Of a stretch of 64,000 bases of DNA, positions 26,812-35,070 are shown piece by piece (the first letter of the stretch is position 1; the number at the start of each line of letters is the position of its first letter). The stretch is from Psychroserpens algicola (GTDB lineage Bacteria; Bacteroidota; Bacteroidia; Flavobacteriales; Flavobacteriaceae): contig NZ_JACNMJ010000003.1 of the NCBI RefSeq assembly GCF_014526325.1, positions 124,001-188,000 of the forward strand, read 5' to 3'. Position numbers and translations under genes: made by a program. Below the pieces are notes generated by a model. It searched no databases and was not told the DNA's origin. It worked only from the letters and a program-made list of their open reading frames with translations.

Positions 26812-27965
26812 GGAATAGGAATCACTTCTAAATTAATGGGAACGATACCAAAGCAGTCGGTTGAAATTTCTTCAACTCTTACAAATACTTGTTGACTGTT
26901 TGGCGATGTATTTTGATAATCTGAAGCAATAGGATTTGTATTAGCGGTAGCATCATTTTCGTTAAGATGAAATGAATATGTCACACTATCTGGGTCTAAT
27001 CCATTTAATATTTCAGGTATTTTATCTTCCAAATTAAACATCCCAATACCGTTATCGATATCACCATCATCTGCGCTGTCACATACAGTAAAAGCAGAAG
27101 GTTCTATAATATCTAATCCTGTAACATTAAGATTAAAAGGTACTGTTATAAAACATTGAGAAACAGTGTTTAGTAGTCGTCCGTAAATGACTTCCGGATT
27201 GGAGATATTTGAATACGGACTCATTAAGGGATTGCTTCCAATAGCTGCATCTTCAGGAGTATTGTGATATGTAATAATGACATTGGTTTGGTTTCCGATA
27301 AGTATAACGCTATTGGCTTCTAAATCAAAAGTTGCAACACCATCATTGAAAGGTGCTAGATTATCACACTGACTAAAATTTAATGAATCACCAATAGAAG
27401 CCTGACTTTCTGGAGCATCAGGAAATTGTGCAGAGCCAGTCCATTCCAAACTAAACGGACTATTTCCTATGGGTCTGTCAATGAGGATATAATAAGTTTC
27501 ACCAGCCATAACATTAATCTGACTTACAAAACTGTTACCATCAGCTCCAGGACCTTCAGAGACATCAGTTTCGGTCGAATTCATTCCTGTAAGATTATTA
27601 CCTTGATTGGCGTTTGCAGGATTGGTTGTTGAACAGCGGATAGCCTGACCTAAGGTTGCACATGAATCGGTTGGGCCAAATACTGAAAAATCATAATCTT
27701 CACTTATCGCTGTACTTTCAGGAGTCAGTGTAAACCCAAGAGTTCCACTGGTGGCCATTGTTAGCCTAAACCATATGGTGTTATTTTCAACCATACCACA
27801 AGCATTATTAAACGATTCAGGATTACCGACACCATTAACGTCTAAATCAATATCCGAATTTCCACATATTTGAATAGCATTGGCGCAATCATTCGGACTT
27901 TGCGCAGAAATACGGTGTAGGTTAAAAAAACATGAGAGGAGTAGAAATAGGTATAATTTGTTCAT
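25533..27965 (-). CDS. T9SS type B-sorted surface protein, PPC-like head, 4 repeats
   Basis: 810 residues. A signal peptide (MNKLYLFLLLSCFFNLHRISAQ) precedes a Cys-containing jelly-roll head (about 23-180: SPNDCANAIQICGN, NNTIWFRLTMATSGTLGFTL, AGETYYILIDRPIG) that resembles pre-peptidase C-terminal (PPC) domains. Four Asp-rich stalk repeats follow (about 198-583), then an Ig-like domain (GTYAVRVTSTDGCF), a beta domain with FALDDPLGPYQDSNVF, and the type B T9SS tail (FPKFFTPNGDEHNPYWQVKG). Its last ~425 residues are almost identical to those of the gene upstream. It starts 6 nt after that gene's stop, so the two are one operon. Confidence 0.88.
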   Translation of the reverse strand: MNKLYLFLLLSCFFNLHRISAQSPNDCANAIQICGNSDIDLDVNGVGNPESFNNACGMVENNTIWFRLTMATSGTLGFTLTPESTAISEDYDFSVFGPTDSCATLGQAIRCSTTNPANANQGNNLTGMNSTETDVSEGPGADGNSFVSQINVMAGETYYILIDRPIGNSPFSLEWTGSAQFPDAPESQASIGDSLNFSQCDNLAPFNDGVATFDLEANSVILIGNQTNVIITYHNTPEDAAIGSNPLMSPYSNISNPEVIYGRLLNTVSQCFITVPFNLNVTGLDIIEPSAFTVCDSADDGDIDNGIGMFNLEDKIPEILNGLDPDSVTYSFHLNENDATANTNPIASDYQNTSPNSQQVFVRVEEISTDCFGIVPINLEVIPIPEANDTTIIQCDEDGIPEGFTTFDLNQVFDDITGGAANRTINFYVSLSDLENDEDEINADAFDNYFNPHIIYALVTDTVNGCTNIAEITLEASTTASNDTILEVCDDDGTEDGIYNFNLNDMLDAILFGLPADLEVSFYETYQEALIEDNPLGTNYTNTNPYDQVIYARVENMNACFGISEIQLTVFELPNIVTEETLFYCLNDFPQTITLTGGLIDDTPNNYYYDWSTGEDEFEIQINEPGTYAVRVTSTDGCFKDRTISVLASDIATFTDIEVTDATSNNTITVFVTGEGVYQFALDDPLGPYQDSNVFENVSFGFHTVYVKDVENDCGTVEEIVSVIGFPKFFTPNGDEHNPYWQVKGISSDFQPNTQILIFDRYGKLLVELNPLGPGWDGTFNGFELPSSDYWFVVTLQDGRTFRSHFTLKR

Positions 27966-27971
27966 AGGGGT

Positions 27972-29250
27972 TTAGCGTTTCAGGGCAAAATGACTTCTAA
28001 AGGTGCGACCATCTTGTAAAGTAACAACAAACCAATAATCACTTGAAGGCATATTAAAACCATTAAAAGTGCCATCCCATCCAGGACCTAGTGGATCAAG
28101 TTCTACAAGCAATTTTCCGTAGCGATCAAAAATTAAGATTTGTGTATTAGGCTGAAAGTCGCTAGAAATTCCTTTGACCTGCCAATACGGATTGTGCTCA
28201 TCACCATTAGGCGTAAAGAACTTCGGAAAACCAATTACAGAAACGATTTCCTCAACGGTTCCGCAGTCATTTTCAACATCTTTGACATAAACCGTATGAA
28301 ATCCAAAACTTACATTTTCAAATACGTTACTATCCTGATATGGTCCTAATGGATCATCCAGTGCAAATTGGTAGACACCTTCTCCTGTAACAAAAACAGT
28401 AATGGTATTATTCGATGTGGCATCGGTAACTTCAATATCGGTAAAGGTTGCAATGTCAGATGCTAAGACAGTAATGGTTCGATCTTTAAAGCAGCCATCA
28501 GTTGAGGTTACTCTCACAGCGTAAGTGCCAGGCTCATTGATTTGAATTTCAAATTCATCTTCGCCAGTAGACCAGTCGTAATAATAGTTGTTCGGTGTAT
28601 CATCAATCAATCCACCAGTTAAAGTTATGGTTTGCGGAAAGTCGTTTAAACAATAGTATAAGGTTTCTTCAGTGACAATATTAGGCAATTCGAATACGGT
28701 AAGTTGAATTTCACTAATCCCAAAACAGGCATTCATATTTTCAACACGCGCATAAATGACTTGGTCATAGGGATTGGTGTTGGTATAATTAGTCCCTAAA
28801 GGATTATCTTCAATAAGGGCTTCCTGATAAGTCTCGTAAAAGCTAACCTCCAAATCGGAAGGTAATCCGAAGAGAATCGCATCCAGCGTATCATTAAGGT
28901 TGAAATTATAGATGCCATCTTCAGTACCATCGTCATCACATACTTCTAAATTCGTGTCATTAGAAACTGTAGTACTGGCTTCTAGAGTAATTTCAGCAAT
29001 ATTTGTACACCCAGTAGTCGTATCGGTCACTAAAGCATAAATAATATGCGGATTGAAATAATTGTCAAAAGCATCAGCATTAATCTCGTCTTCATCGTTT
29101 TCTAAGTCGGAAAGTGAGACATAAAAGTTAATGGTTCTATTGGCAGCACCACCAGTGATATCATCAAAAACTTGGTTGAGGTCAAAAGTGGTAAAGCCTT
29201 CAGGAATACCATCTTCATCACACTGAATAATAGTGGTGTCATTGGCTTCA
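27972..29250 (-). repeat. Direct repeat copy 2 (3' half of the 1146-residue T9SS gene)
   Basis: Partner of 25533-26811. Similarity ends sharply at the codons for 'PEANDTT', after which the two genes have unrelated sequence. Confidence 0.9.
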
Positions 29251-31412
29251 GGTGCATTATTGACATTTAAAAAGAAAGAGCCTGTCGAGTAACAATCGGT
29301 ATTGTTATTATTTTCAATTCGTACAAATATTTCTTCTGTATTTGCAGTTGTATTCGTGTAAATATTAGGATGCGCACTCGTATTATTATCAGCATCGTCT
29401 TGTGTTGGATGATAGCTAATTGTATATAAGGTTTCGTCTTGACTACCTAATATCTCGGGGTTGAGTTTGTCTAACTCGTAGGAAGTTATACCATCCATAC
29501 TATTTCCTAGAAAATCAGTATCACAAACTGTAATATCATTTAAAGTGTCAATCACAGGTGTAATAAAAACGGTAAGTGTAAATGAGGTTAAATCGAAGCA
29601 AAAGGCATTGTCATTATTTTCAACACGAGCATAAATGGTTTGCGGTGTTTCGGTATTTGTAAAGTCTGTTGTAATTTCATTGATATTGGCTTCAGCATCT
29701 TCTTGAGACGAAAAATAATGCACCGAATATTGAGTGTCATCCTGTCCGTTTAAAATATCAGAATCCTGTACTGTTAAATCAAACACTGAAGAACCAGAAG
29801 GGTCACAAGCAATTAAGTTTTGCGGTTGTGTTGCTGTTGGGATTTCAGAGATACTTACAACAGCTTCACCTTCAATTGGACATTCACCATTATTAGGTTC
29901 TATAAAAACTTCATAAAAGCCAGGTTCATCTACAAGGAGTTCAAATGTAGTTTCAGATAAAACCACATCATCTTTAGTCCATGTATATGTGGCGCCAGGA
30001 ATATCAACAGAAACAAGTGTATAACTATCATCAGTACATAAGTCGAGTTCTGTTGTACTTATCCCATTTTGGATGATGTCAATTTCAGAATTAAAAAGTG
30101 ATTGTATAAAAGGCGGTAAGCCAATTCGACTTAAATTTTGAAAACCACCATTAATGTCTACTAAGACACCCGTTTCATCATAATTAACAGCAGGTCCAGT
30201 TGCTTCTGGGTTACTAATTACACCAAGGAAATCTCCAGTACTATTAAAATTGGAAAAGCTAACTTGTGCTCTGTAAATTCGTTTATCAAGACCTAATTGT
30301 AAAGCACCAGCACTCAGGGAGGTCGAGGAGTGGATTTGAAAAATAGAACCAGGAATATCAGGACTTTCTAAATCCCATTGAAAAATTCTGCTCGATCCAT
30401 TTCCGCCTATACCATCACCAACTGAGGCATATAATTTTCTATTTTCTGACGAAAACTCAACACCGTAAGGACTATCTCCATTTTCGGGACCGTAAAGTTC
30501 AACACTATTAGAAACAATTCCTGTATCATTATCAAAATCATATAAGTATACGCCACCAGCTGCATTTCCAGCAGCTTGCAATGCAAAACCAAAATGTGCT
30601 ACAGCTAATTTGGTACCATCTGGAGACGCTTTAATATACCCTAAAGCATTTCGACGATACCCTTCAATAGGTACAGGAGGTCCTGAGGTTGAAATTACTG
30701 GCGTGGTTTGTACACCATTAAGATCTACTTTAAAGGCGTAAAATTTATCTATAAAATGGGTGATGACCCAAAACGAAGAACAATCATCTGCTTTAACCGC
30801 TGTAATTTTTTCTGAACATTTAAAAGCCTCTTCAACAGGATTGTTTACATCATAAGTGACCAGAGGTACATTTTTTTCGGTATCGACAACATCACCTAAG
30901 CCAGCATTGAGAGTCATATCTACTAATGAATAAGCGAGACCATTATTAAAGCCATCATCCTCGCCTGGTACTGTACCACCACTATCATAGTTGCCTGTGA
31001 ATTGATTGGGAAAGACAGCCGCATTTTGGTGATGCGGTTCGTCAACAGTAAATATATAATATTGAGTAGGATCTTGCGGTTTAGGAACAATTAATCCAGA
31101 GGATGTACTCGAAGGATCTCCAAGAAGTCCGGTTCCTGCAAGATAGTCACCATTTAGCATGGTTTGATGATTTTGATTCCAAACCGTTCTTCCGTCGGTG
31201 TAAAACAATAAATTTCCAGATGTATCAGAAATTGAAGTACAACCTTCTAAGGTATTAATTTGCCCGTCAGTAACAGCTGTGACAGTACCACTAGCAGCAT
31301 CAAATTGAAGTCCGGCATTTTGACCAAAATACCAAAAAGAAGCTTCTTGTTGAGCAAAATTGAGGGTAACAGAAAGTAGCGTAATAAAAATTAAAACGGA
31401 TCTCTTTTTCAT
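27972..31412 (-). CDS. T9SS type B-sorted surface protein, propeller head, 4 repeats
   Basis: 1146 residues. A signal peptide (MKKRSVLIFITLLSVTLNFAQQ) leads a ~440-residue propeller-like head (ASFWYFGQNAGLQFDAASGT, LLFYTDGRTVWNQNH, YYIFTVDEPHH, LYDFDNDTGIVSN) of a type often found in flavobacterial T9SS proteins. An Ig-like domain (about 455-530) and four Asp-rich stalk repeats (about 534-919) follow, then the same Ig-like/beta/type B tail as its downstream neighbour. It is the first gene of the 31.4 -> 23.6 kb run. The 128 nt upstream of it, before the ABC permease stop, should hold the promoter; I could not pick a clear -7 box. Confidence 0.88.
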   Translation of the reverse strand: MKKRSVLIFITLLSVTLNFAQQEASFWYFGQNAGLQFDAASGTVTAVTDGQINTLEGCTSISDTSGNLLFYTDGRTVWNQNHQTMLNGDYLAGTGLLGDPSSTSSGLIVPKPQDPTQYYIFTVDEPHHQNAAVFPNQFTGNYDSGGTVPGEDDGFNNGLAYSLVDMTLNAGLGDVVDTEKNVPLVTYDVNNPVEEAFKCSEKITAVKADDCSSFWVITHFIDKFYAFKVDLNGVQTTPVISTSGPPVPIEGYRRNALGYIKASPDGTKLAVAHFGFALQAAGNAAGGVYLYDFDNDTGIVSNSVELYGPENGDSPYGVEFSSENRKLYASVGDGIGGNGSSRIFQWDLESPDIPGSIFQIHSSTSLSAGALQLGLDKRIYRAQVSFSNFNSTGDFLGVISNPEATGPAVNYDETGVLVDINGGFQNLSRIGLPPFIQSLFNSEIDIIQNGISTTELDLCTDDSYTLVSVDIPGATYTWTKDDVVLSETTFELLVDEPGFYEVFIEPNNGECPIEGEAVVSISEIPTATQPQNLIACDPSGSSVFDLTVQDSDILNGQDDTQYSVHYFSSQEDAEANINEITTDFTNTETPQTIYARVENNDNAFCFDLTSFTLTVFITPVIDTLNDITVCDTDFLGNSMDGITSYELDKLNPEILGSQDETLYTISYHPTQDDADNNTSAHPNIYTNTTANTEEIFVRIENNNNTDCYSTGSFFLNVNNAPEANDTTIIQCDEDGIPEGFTTFDLNQVFDDITGGAANRTINFYVSLSDLENDEDEINADAFDNYFNPHIIYALVTDTTTGCTNIAEITLEASTTVSNDTNLEVCDDDGTEDGIYNFNLNDTLDAILFGLPSDLEVSFYETYQEALIEDNPLGTNYTNTNPYDQVIYARVENMNACFGISEIQLTVFELPNIVTEETLYYCLNDFPQTITLTGGLIDDTPNNYYYDWSTGEDEFEIQINEPGTYAVRVTSTDGCFKDRTITVLASDIATFTDIEVTDATSNNTITVFVTGEGVYQFALDDPLGPYQDSNVFENVSFGFHTVYVKDVENDCGTVEEIVSVIGFPKFFTPNGDEHNPYWQVKGISSDFQPNTQILIFDRYGKLLVELDPLGPGWDGTFNGFNMPSSDYWFVVTLQDGRTFRSHFALKR

Positions 31413-31540
31413 GTAATATTTGCAATTAACTTAGATACGACATTATTATAACAGTAGGACAACTGAAAGACCTACCTGTTATTTCATTAAATCAATAATT
31501 TTAACATTATTGTATCATGTCAACTAAGTCAATAAAGATA

Positions 31541-32365
31541 TTACAAATCTCGGTTTTTTAATAATCTGTACGATAAAAAGATGAATATTGCTGTCCAACC
31601 CATAACGATTGCAATTTCATACCAGTGCACTGCGAAGTCATACATGAAGTCTTGACCGTTTGGTGCTTTTGAAATGGCAATTCTTTGAAAGGGTTGATCA
31701 ATAAGTTTATACATCGATTTTAGAGGAAAGAAATTCTGAATTTTATCGGCAGTACTTTCGTCTATTTTCCAAGCTAAAATACCATAGATTATCCATTCTA
31801 AAATAAATAAAACAAATAAAAAGGCTAAAGCAAAGGCCGAGCGTTTGACTAACATTCCTAAGAATAAACAGAGGCTAAAAAAGCCAACTAACTTGAGGAA
31901 ATAGGCAAATAAAAATTCAAGTTCTCTAAATATTAAATGTGGTTCACTAATGCTAGAGTAGTATAAACCAATGCATAGACATATAATGAAAATTAAAATT
32001 GTAGCTACAGCAGAAAAGAAGATGATGGTATAAAATTTAGAGAGTATAAACTCTTTTTTACTCAAACCATCGATGAGATTTTGTTTGATAGTTTTATTGC
32101 TGTATTCGTTGCCAATCATACTGACGACTACTATTGCGAAAAAGAACTTAAACTGCGACGCAAAAAATGTGGTAATGTGCCAAACGATTGGAAAATTAAA
32201 AAGTCCGTAATGTCCTAATTCTAATACGAAAAACCCGAAAAAGTTGATGCGTAAAGATGATAATATGATGACAAAAAACGGTAATATAAATGAGATGAAA
32301 ATAAGAACCTTACTCGCTCTGTTGAGAAGTAATTTTTGTAGCTCTAATTGTAATAATCTTAACAT
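31541..32365 (-). CDS. ABC-2 type transporter permease
   Basis: 274 residues with about six hydrophobic segments (IFISFILPFFVIILSSL, FFFAIVVVSMIG, AVATILIFIICLCIGLYY, LVGFFSLCLFLGML, ALAFLFVLFILEWIIYGILAW, IAIVMGWTAIFIFLSY). The N-terminal MLRLLQLELQKLLLNRASK is the usual cytoplasmic amphipathic start of ABC-2 permeases, and EYSNKTIKQNLIDGLSKKEF is the usual coupling region. Its partner ATPase is directly upstream (53 nt). ABC-2 systems of this kind export lipids, peptides or antibiotics, or anchor gliding machinery; the substrate cannot be read here. It is not the GldF/GldG pair by sequence that I can recognise. Confidence 0.85.
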   Translation of the reverse strand: MLRLLQLELQKLLLNRASKVLIFISFILPFFVIILSSLRINFFGFFVLELGHYGLFNFPIVWHITTFFASQFKFFFAIVVVSMIGNEYSNKTIKQNLIDGLSKKEFILSKFYTIIFFSAVATILIFIICLCIGLYYSSISEPHLIFRELEFLFAYFLKLVGFFSLCLFLGMLVKRSAFALAFLFVLFILEWIIYGILAWKIDESTADKIQNFFPLKSMYKLIDQPFQRIAISKAPNGQDFMYDFAVHWYEIAIVMGWTAIFIFLSYRLLKNRDL

Positions 32366-32418
32366 GGTGGTTGGTTTTTTATTCTGAAGACTGACCTCAG
32401 ATGTGCTATGATTGATGA

Positions 32419-33315
32419 TTAGTTTTTGTCGGTTAATTGTAAGAATTGCTCCTCTAAGCTTTCCTTACGCTTCACGAGATGTGATAAAATAATACCCTTA
32501 TCGAACATGAGCTGGTTAAATGTTTTTGCATCCATAGGTTCGTTTAAAAACGCAGTGATGAGCTGGTCTTCAATTTTTATATTTCCGAAGGATGTACTGG
32601 TTTCTAAAACATTAATGAGTGCATCATGTTGCTCTGCTTTTAGTTCAAAAAAGCCATGACTTGAAATCATTTCGTCTACACGACCTGAGTACAATTTTTC
32701 ACCTTTCCTAAGTACAACAACATGTGTACAAACTTTTTCTACTTCGTCGAGCAGGTGAGATGCTAAAAGTATGGTTGTACCATTATTGGCTATGTCTTTT
32801 ATGATTTGACGAATTTGATGAATTCCTTGAGGGTCTAAACCATTTGTTGGTTCATCGAGTATTAAAATTTCAGGGTCATTTAACAATGCTGAGGCAATGG
32901 CCAAACGTTGTTTCATACCTAAAGAATAGGTTTTAAACTTATGGTCTTTACGATCGAGAAGTCCTACAATGTCTAACTTTTCGGCAATTTTACTTTGGTC
33001 GACGTCTTTTATTCTACATACCAATCTCAAGTTCTGTTCGGCCGTCATATACGGATAGAAATTAGGACGTTCAATAATAGCGCCTACTCTTTTGAGAGCA
33101 TCATGTGTGGTTGTGTTACCATCAAACCAATGGAAATTTCCTTCAGTTTTATTGACAACATTTAATACGATGCCAAGTGTAGTAGATTTTCCACTTCCGT
33201 TAGGCCCTAAAATGCCGTAAACATTGCCTTTGTTTATGGTAAATGACAAATCTTTGACAGCTGTGAGGTAGCCAAATTTTTTGGTAAGATTGTTAATGGT
33301 TAATATAGATTCCAA
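32419..33315 (-). CDS. ABC transporter ATP-binding protein
   Basis: 298 residues from a TTG start at 33313-33315 (MESILTINNLTKKFG). It shows Walker A GILGPNGSGKSTT, a Q-loop region, signature YSLGMKQRLAIASALL, Walker B LILDEPTNGLDPQG and the switch His in LLASHLLDEVEK. The ~80-residue C-terminal extension (ISSHGFFELKAEQHDALINVL...) is typical of DrrA/NatA-like subunits that work with ABC-2 permeases. It forms a two-gene operon with the permease downstream. It is divergent from the 33436 gene. Confidence 0.93.
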   Translation of the reverse strand: MESILTINNLTKKFGYLTAVKDLSFTINKGNVYGILGPNGSGKSTTLGIVLNVVNKTEGNFHWFDGNTTTHDALKRVGAIIERPNFYPYMTAEQNLRLVCRIKDVDQSKIAEKLDIVGLLDRKDHKFKTYSLGMKQRLAIASALLNDPEILILDEPTNGLDPQGIHQIRQIIKDIANNGTTILLASHLLDEVEKVCTHVVVLRKGEKLYSGRVDEMISSHGFFELKAEQHDALINVLETSTSFGNIKIEDQLITAFLNEPMDAKTFNQLMFDKGIILSHLVKRKESLEEQFLQLTDKN

Positions 33316-33435
33316 ATTTGATTGATTTTTTTACTGAAAAGATTCAGTAGTGGTTGATTATAAATACGACGAACAAAACCGTTTTATGTTACACAGTAAT
33401 TTTTAAAATGGTATTTTAGACTTGAATTTAAAGTT

Positions 33436-34497
33436 ATGGATGATTTAAAAATTTCAAAGAAAAAACCTTCATACCCTATTAATAGTCAGTTGCATAAATA
33501 TTTGCAGGAGTACAATAGAAATATCAGACTCCCTATTTTTTATGAGGATTTGTTGAGGTTTCAAGGAGCCGTTGTGGTGTATGATAAGAATGATGAAGAT
33601 ACGTTGTGGGTTCGTGTGTATTATAATGAGTTTGAACGAGCAGAAATAGATTTAAGTTTAAAACGGGTCTATTCTAATTTGATTTCAGATGGAAATGAAA
33701 CCATATTTAAGTATTTAAATATTGATGCAATCGACTTTTGTACGTTTGGTAATTCTAAACCTTTTCGTGTGAAAGTCCGAAATATCTTAAACGATAACTA
33801 TACCTATTTCTATGTTAAAAAAGCAGATGCATCTCGTGTGTATGGTTTAGAATTGGAGCATATGTTGTCGCCCTATAATTTAAATTTTTTAGTGTATAAA
33901 GACACGTTAATCGAAGAGCATATAGCCGGAATTCCAGGAGATGAATTTATCAAAACGATGCTGCCAGAATGCAATGCTTCAGAAAAATCTCAAATAGCAA
34001 AGGAGTTTGTGAAGTTTAATGAACGTTGTATGATAAGGCTTTTAGGAGATATGCGTTCATATAATTATGTGATTGTACCTACACATGATTTTGATCATGT
34101 TGTTTTTAAAATTAGAGCGATAGATTTTGACCAGCAGAGTTACGAAGGAAAACTAAAAATTTACAGACCTCAATTTTTCAAAGAAAACTTTAAAATGGTG
34201 GAGTTGGTTCGTGAAAAAATACAAAAAGAATCAGTTGATCAATACAAAATTGAAGAGCGCTCTATAGTGGCACGACGAATGATTAGTTATCAGGATCGTA
34301 TAGGAGAACTGCTCGATTGTATGCAATCTGATACACTTTCAAGCCCAAGATATATTGACATGTTAAAAGAAGAAATCTATCAATATACTTTAGATAAAGC
34401 CTTTAGAGAGAGTACTAATATGGGTGAGGTTTTAAAAAATGCCTTAGATTTTGTAAAACGTAATTATCAAGGCATTTCGATGAATAACTTTTCTTGA
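33436..34497 (+). CDS. Conserved flavobacterial protein of unknown function
   Basis: 353 residues, no signal peptide or TM segment. I do not recognise the family. The N-terminal half is beta-rich (AVVVYDKNDEDTLWVRVYYNEFERAEIDLSL; FRVKVRNILNDNYTYFYVKKADASRVYGLELEHML). The middle has LIEEHIAGIPGDEF followed by a Glu/Lys helix and VIVPTHDFDHVVFKIRAIDFDQQSYEG. The 'HDFDH...IDFD' pair loosely recalls the catalytic and metal-binding loops of kinase-like folds, but spacing and context are not enough to call it. The C-terminal third is helical and charged. It stands alone, divergent from the ABC genes and convergent with the pRiA4b-type gene (16 nt between stops). Confidence 0.6.
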   Translation: MDDLKISKKKPSYPINSQLHKYLQEYNRNIRLPIFYEDLLRFQGAVVVYDKNDEDTLWVRVYYNEFERAEIDLSLKRVYSNLISDGNETIFKYLNIDAIDFCTFGNSKPFRVKVRNILNDNYTYFYVKKADASRVYGLELEHMLSPYNLNFLVYKDTLIEEHIAGIPGDEFIKTMLPECNASEKSQIAKEFVKFNERCMIRLLGDMRSYNYVIVPTHDFDHVVFKIRAIDFDQQSYEGKLKIYRPQFFKENFKMVELVREKIQKESVDQYKIEERSIVARRMISYQDRIGELLDCMQSDTLSSPRYIDMLKEEIYQYTLDKAFRESTNMGEVLKNALDFVKRNYQGISMNNFS

Positions 34498-34513
34498 GGT
34501 ATTAGATAAGGGA

Positions 34514-35032
34514 TTAATTCCAGTTTTCATCAAAGTCTAGATCTTCATAATCATCGACGTCGATATCATCATCAAATTCATTGAAGTCATCGTCAAAGTT
34601 TTCGGCTTCAAATGCTTTTTCTGGAGCTGTATCTGGTATTTGTCCGTGAACAAATATAAGGTTAGGATAATCGGTACCTTCGGCTTCATCTACAATTTCA
34701 GCAAGCTCAACAAAAAAGGTCCACATACTTAAAAAGTCATACACATAAATAAGTTTAGTCTGGGCTTCATGAACTACACTGTTGAGTGAAGTTTCATTCA
34801 TTAAGCGAACCGAATTTGCACCTTCACTGACATCAAACATTGAAATTTCTTCGCCTTGTTCCCAGTCGTCATTACTGATGTAAAATGACGCCATTTCTAG
34901 TCCGTCAAATCCAAAAGATTGTGTTACAGCATTGTGTAAATCTTCAAGAGAATCGGTTTCACGAATTTCAATATCTCTAAAAATATCGTCTTCGGTATCA
35001 TTATCAAGTATGACTCTAAATCTGTAAATCAT
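34514..35032 (-). CDS. pRiA4b ORF-3-like family protein
   Basis: 172 residues. The first ~110 match the pRiA4b ORF-3 fold: YRFRVILDNDTEDDIFRDIEI, then 'SLEDLHNAVTQSFGFDGLEMASFYIS' and LIYVYDFLSMWTFFVELAEI. The C-terminal ~35 residues are almost entirely Asp/Glu/Phe/Asn (FDDDFNEFDDDIDVDDYEDLDFDE), an acidic tail likely disordered. The name comes from a plasmid ORF, but the family is common on Bacteroidota chromosomes; function unknown. A -7 box (TACCTTTG, 35050-35057) lies 17 nt before the ATG. Confidence 0.8.
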   Translation of the reverse strand: MIYRFRVILDNDTEDDIFRDIEIRETDSLEDLHNAVTQSFGFDGLEMASFYISNDDWEQGEEISMFDVSEGANSVRLMNETSLNSVVHEAQTKLIYVYDFLSMWTFFVELAEIVDEAEGTDYPNLIFVHGQIPDTAPEKAFEAENFDDDFNEFDDDIDVDDYEDLDFDENWN

Positions 35033-35049
35033 AATAATTAATTATACTG

Positions 35050-35057
35050 CAAAGGTA
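35050..35057 (-). promoter_or_regulatory. Predicted -7 box of the pRiA4b-type gene
   Basis: TACCTTTG on the minus strand, 17 nt before the start codon at 35032. Confidence 0.45.
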
Positions 35058-35070
35058 TGCTTTTTTTAAA

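Noticed and set aside
25701-28349. Matching antisense ORFs at 25701-25910 and 28140-28349 as a conserved gene pair
   Set aside because: They are identical only because they lie in the two copies of the direct repeat; they mirror the coding strand and have no other support.
31541-33315. ABC pair as the gliding genes gldA/gldF
   Set aside because: I cannot see family-specific features; a generic ABC-2 exporter is the safer call.
34514-35032. Plasmid origin inferred from the pRiA4b ORF-3 name
   Set aside because: The family is common on Bacteroidota chromosomes, and the flanking genes are housekeeping.
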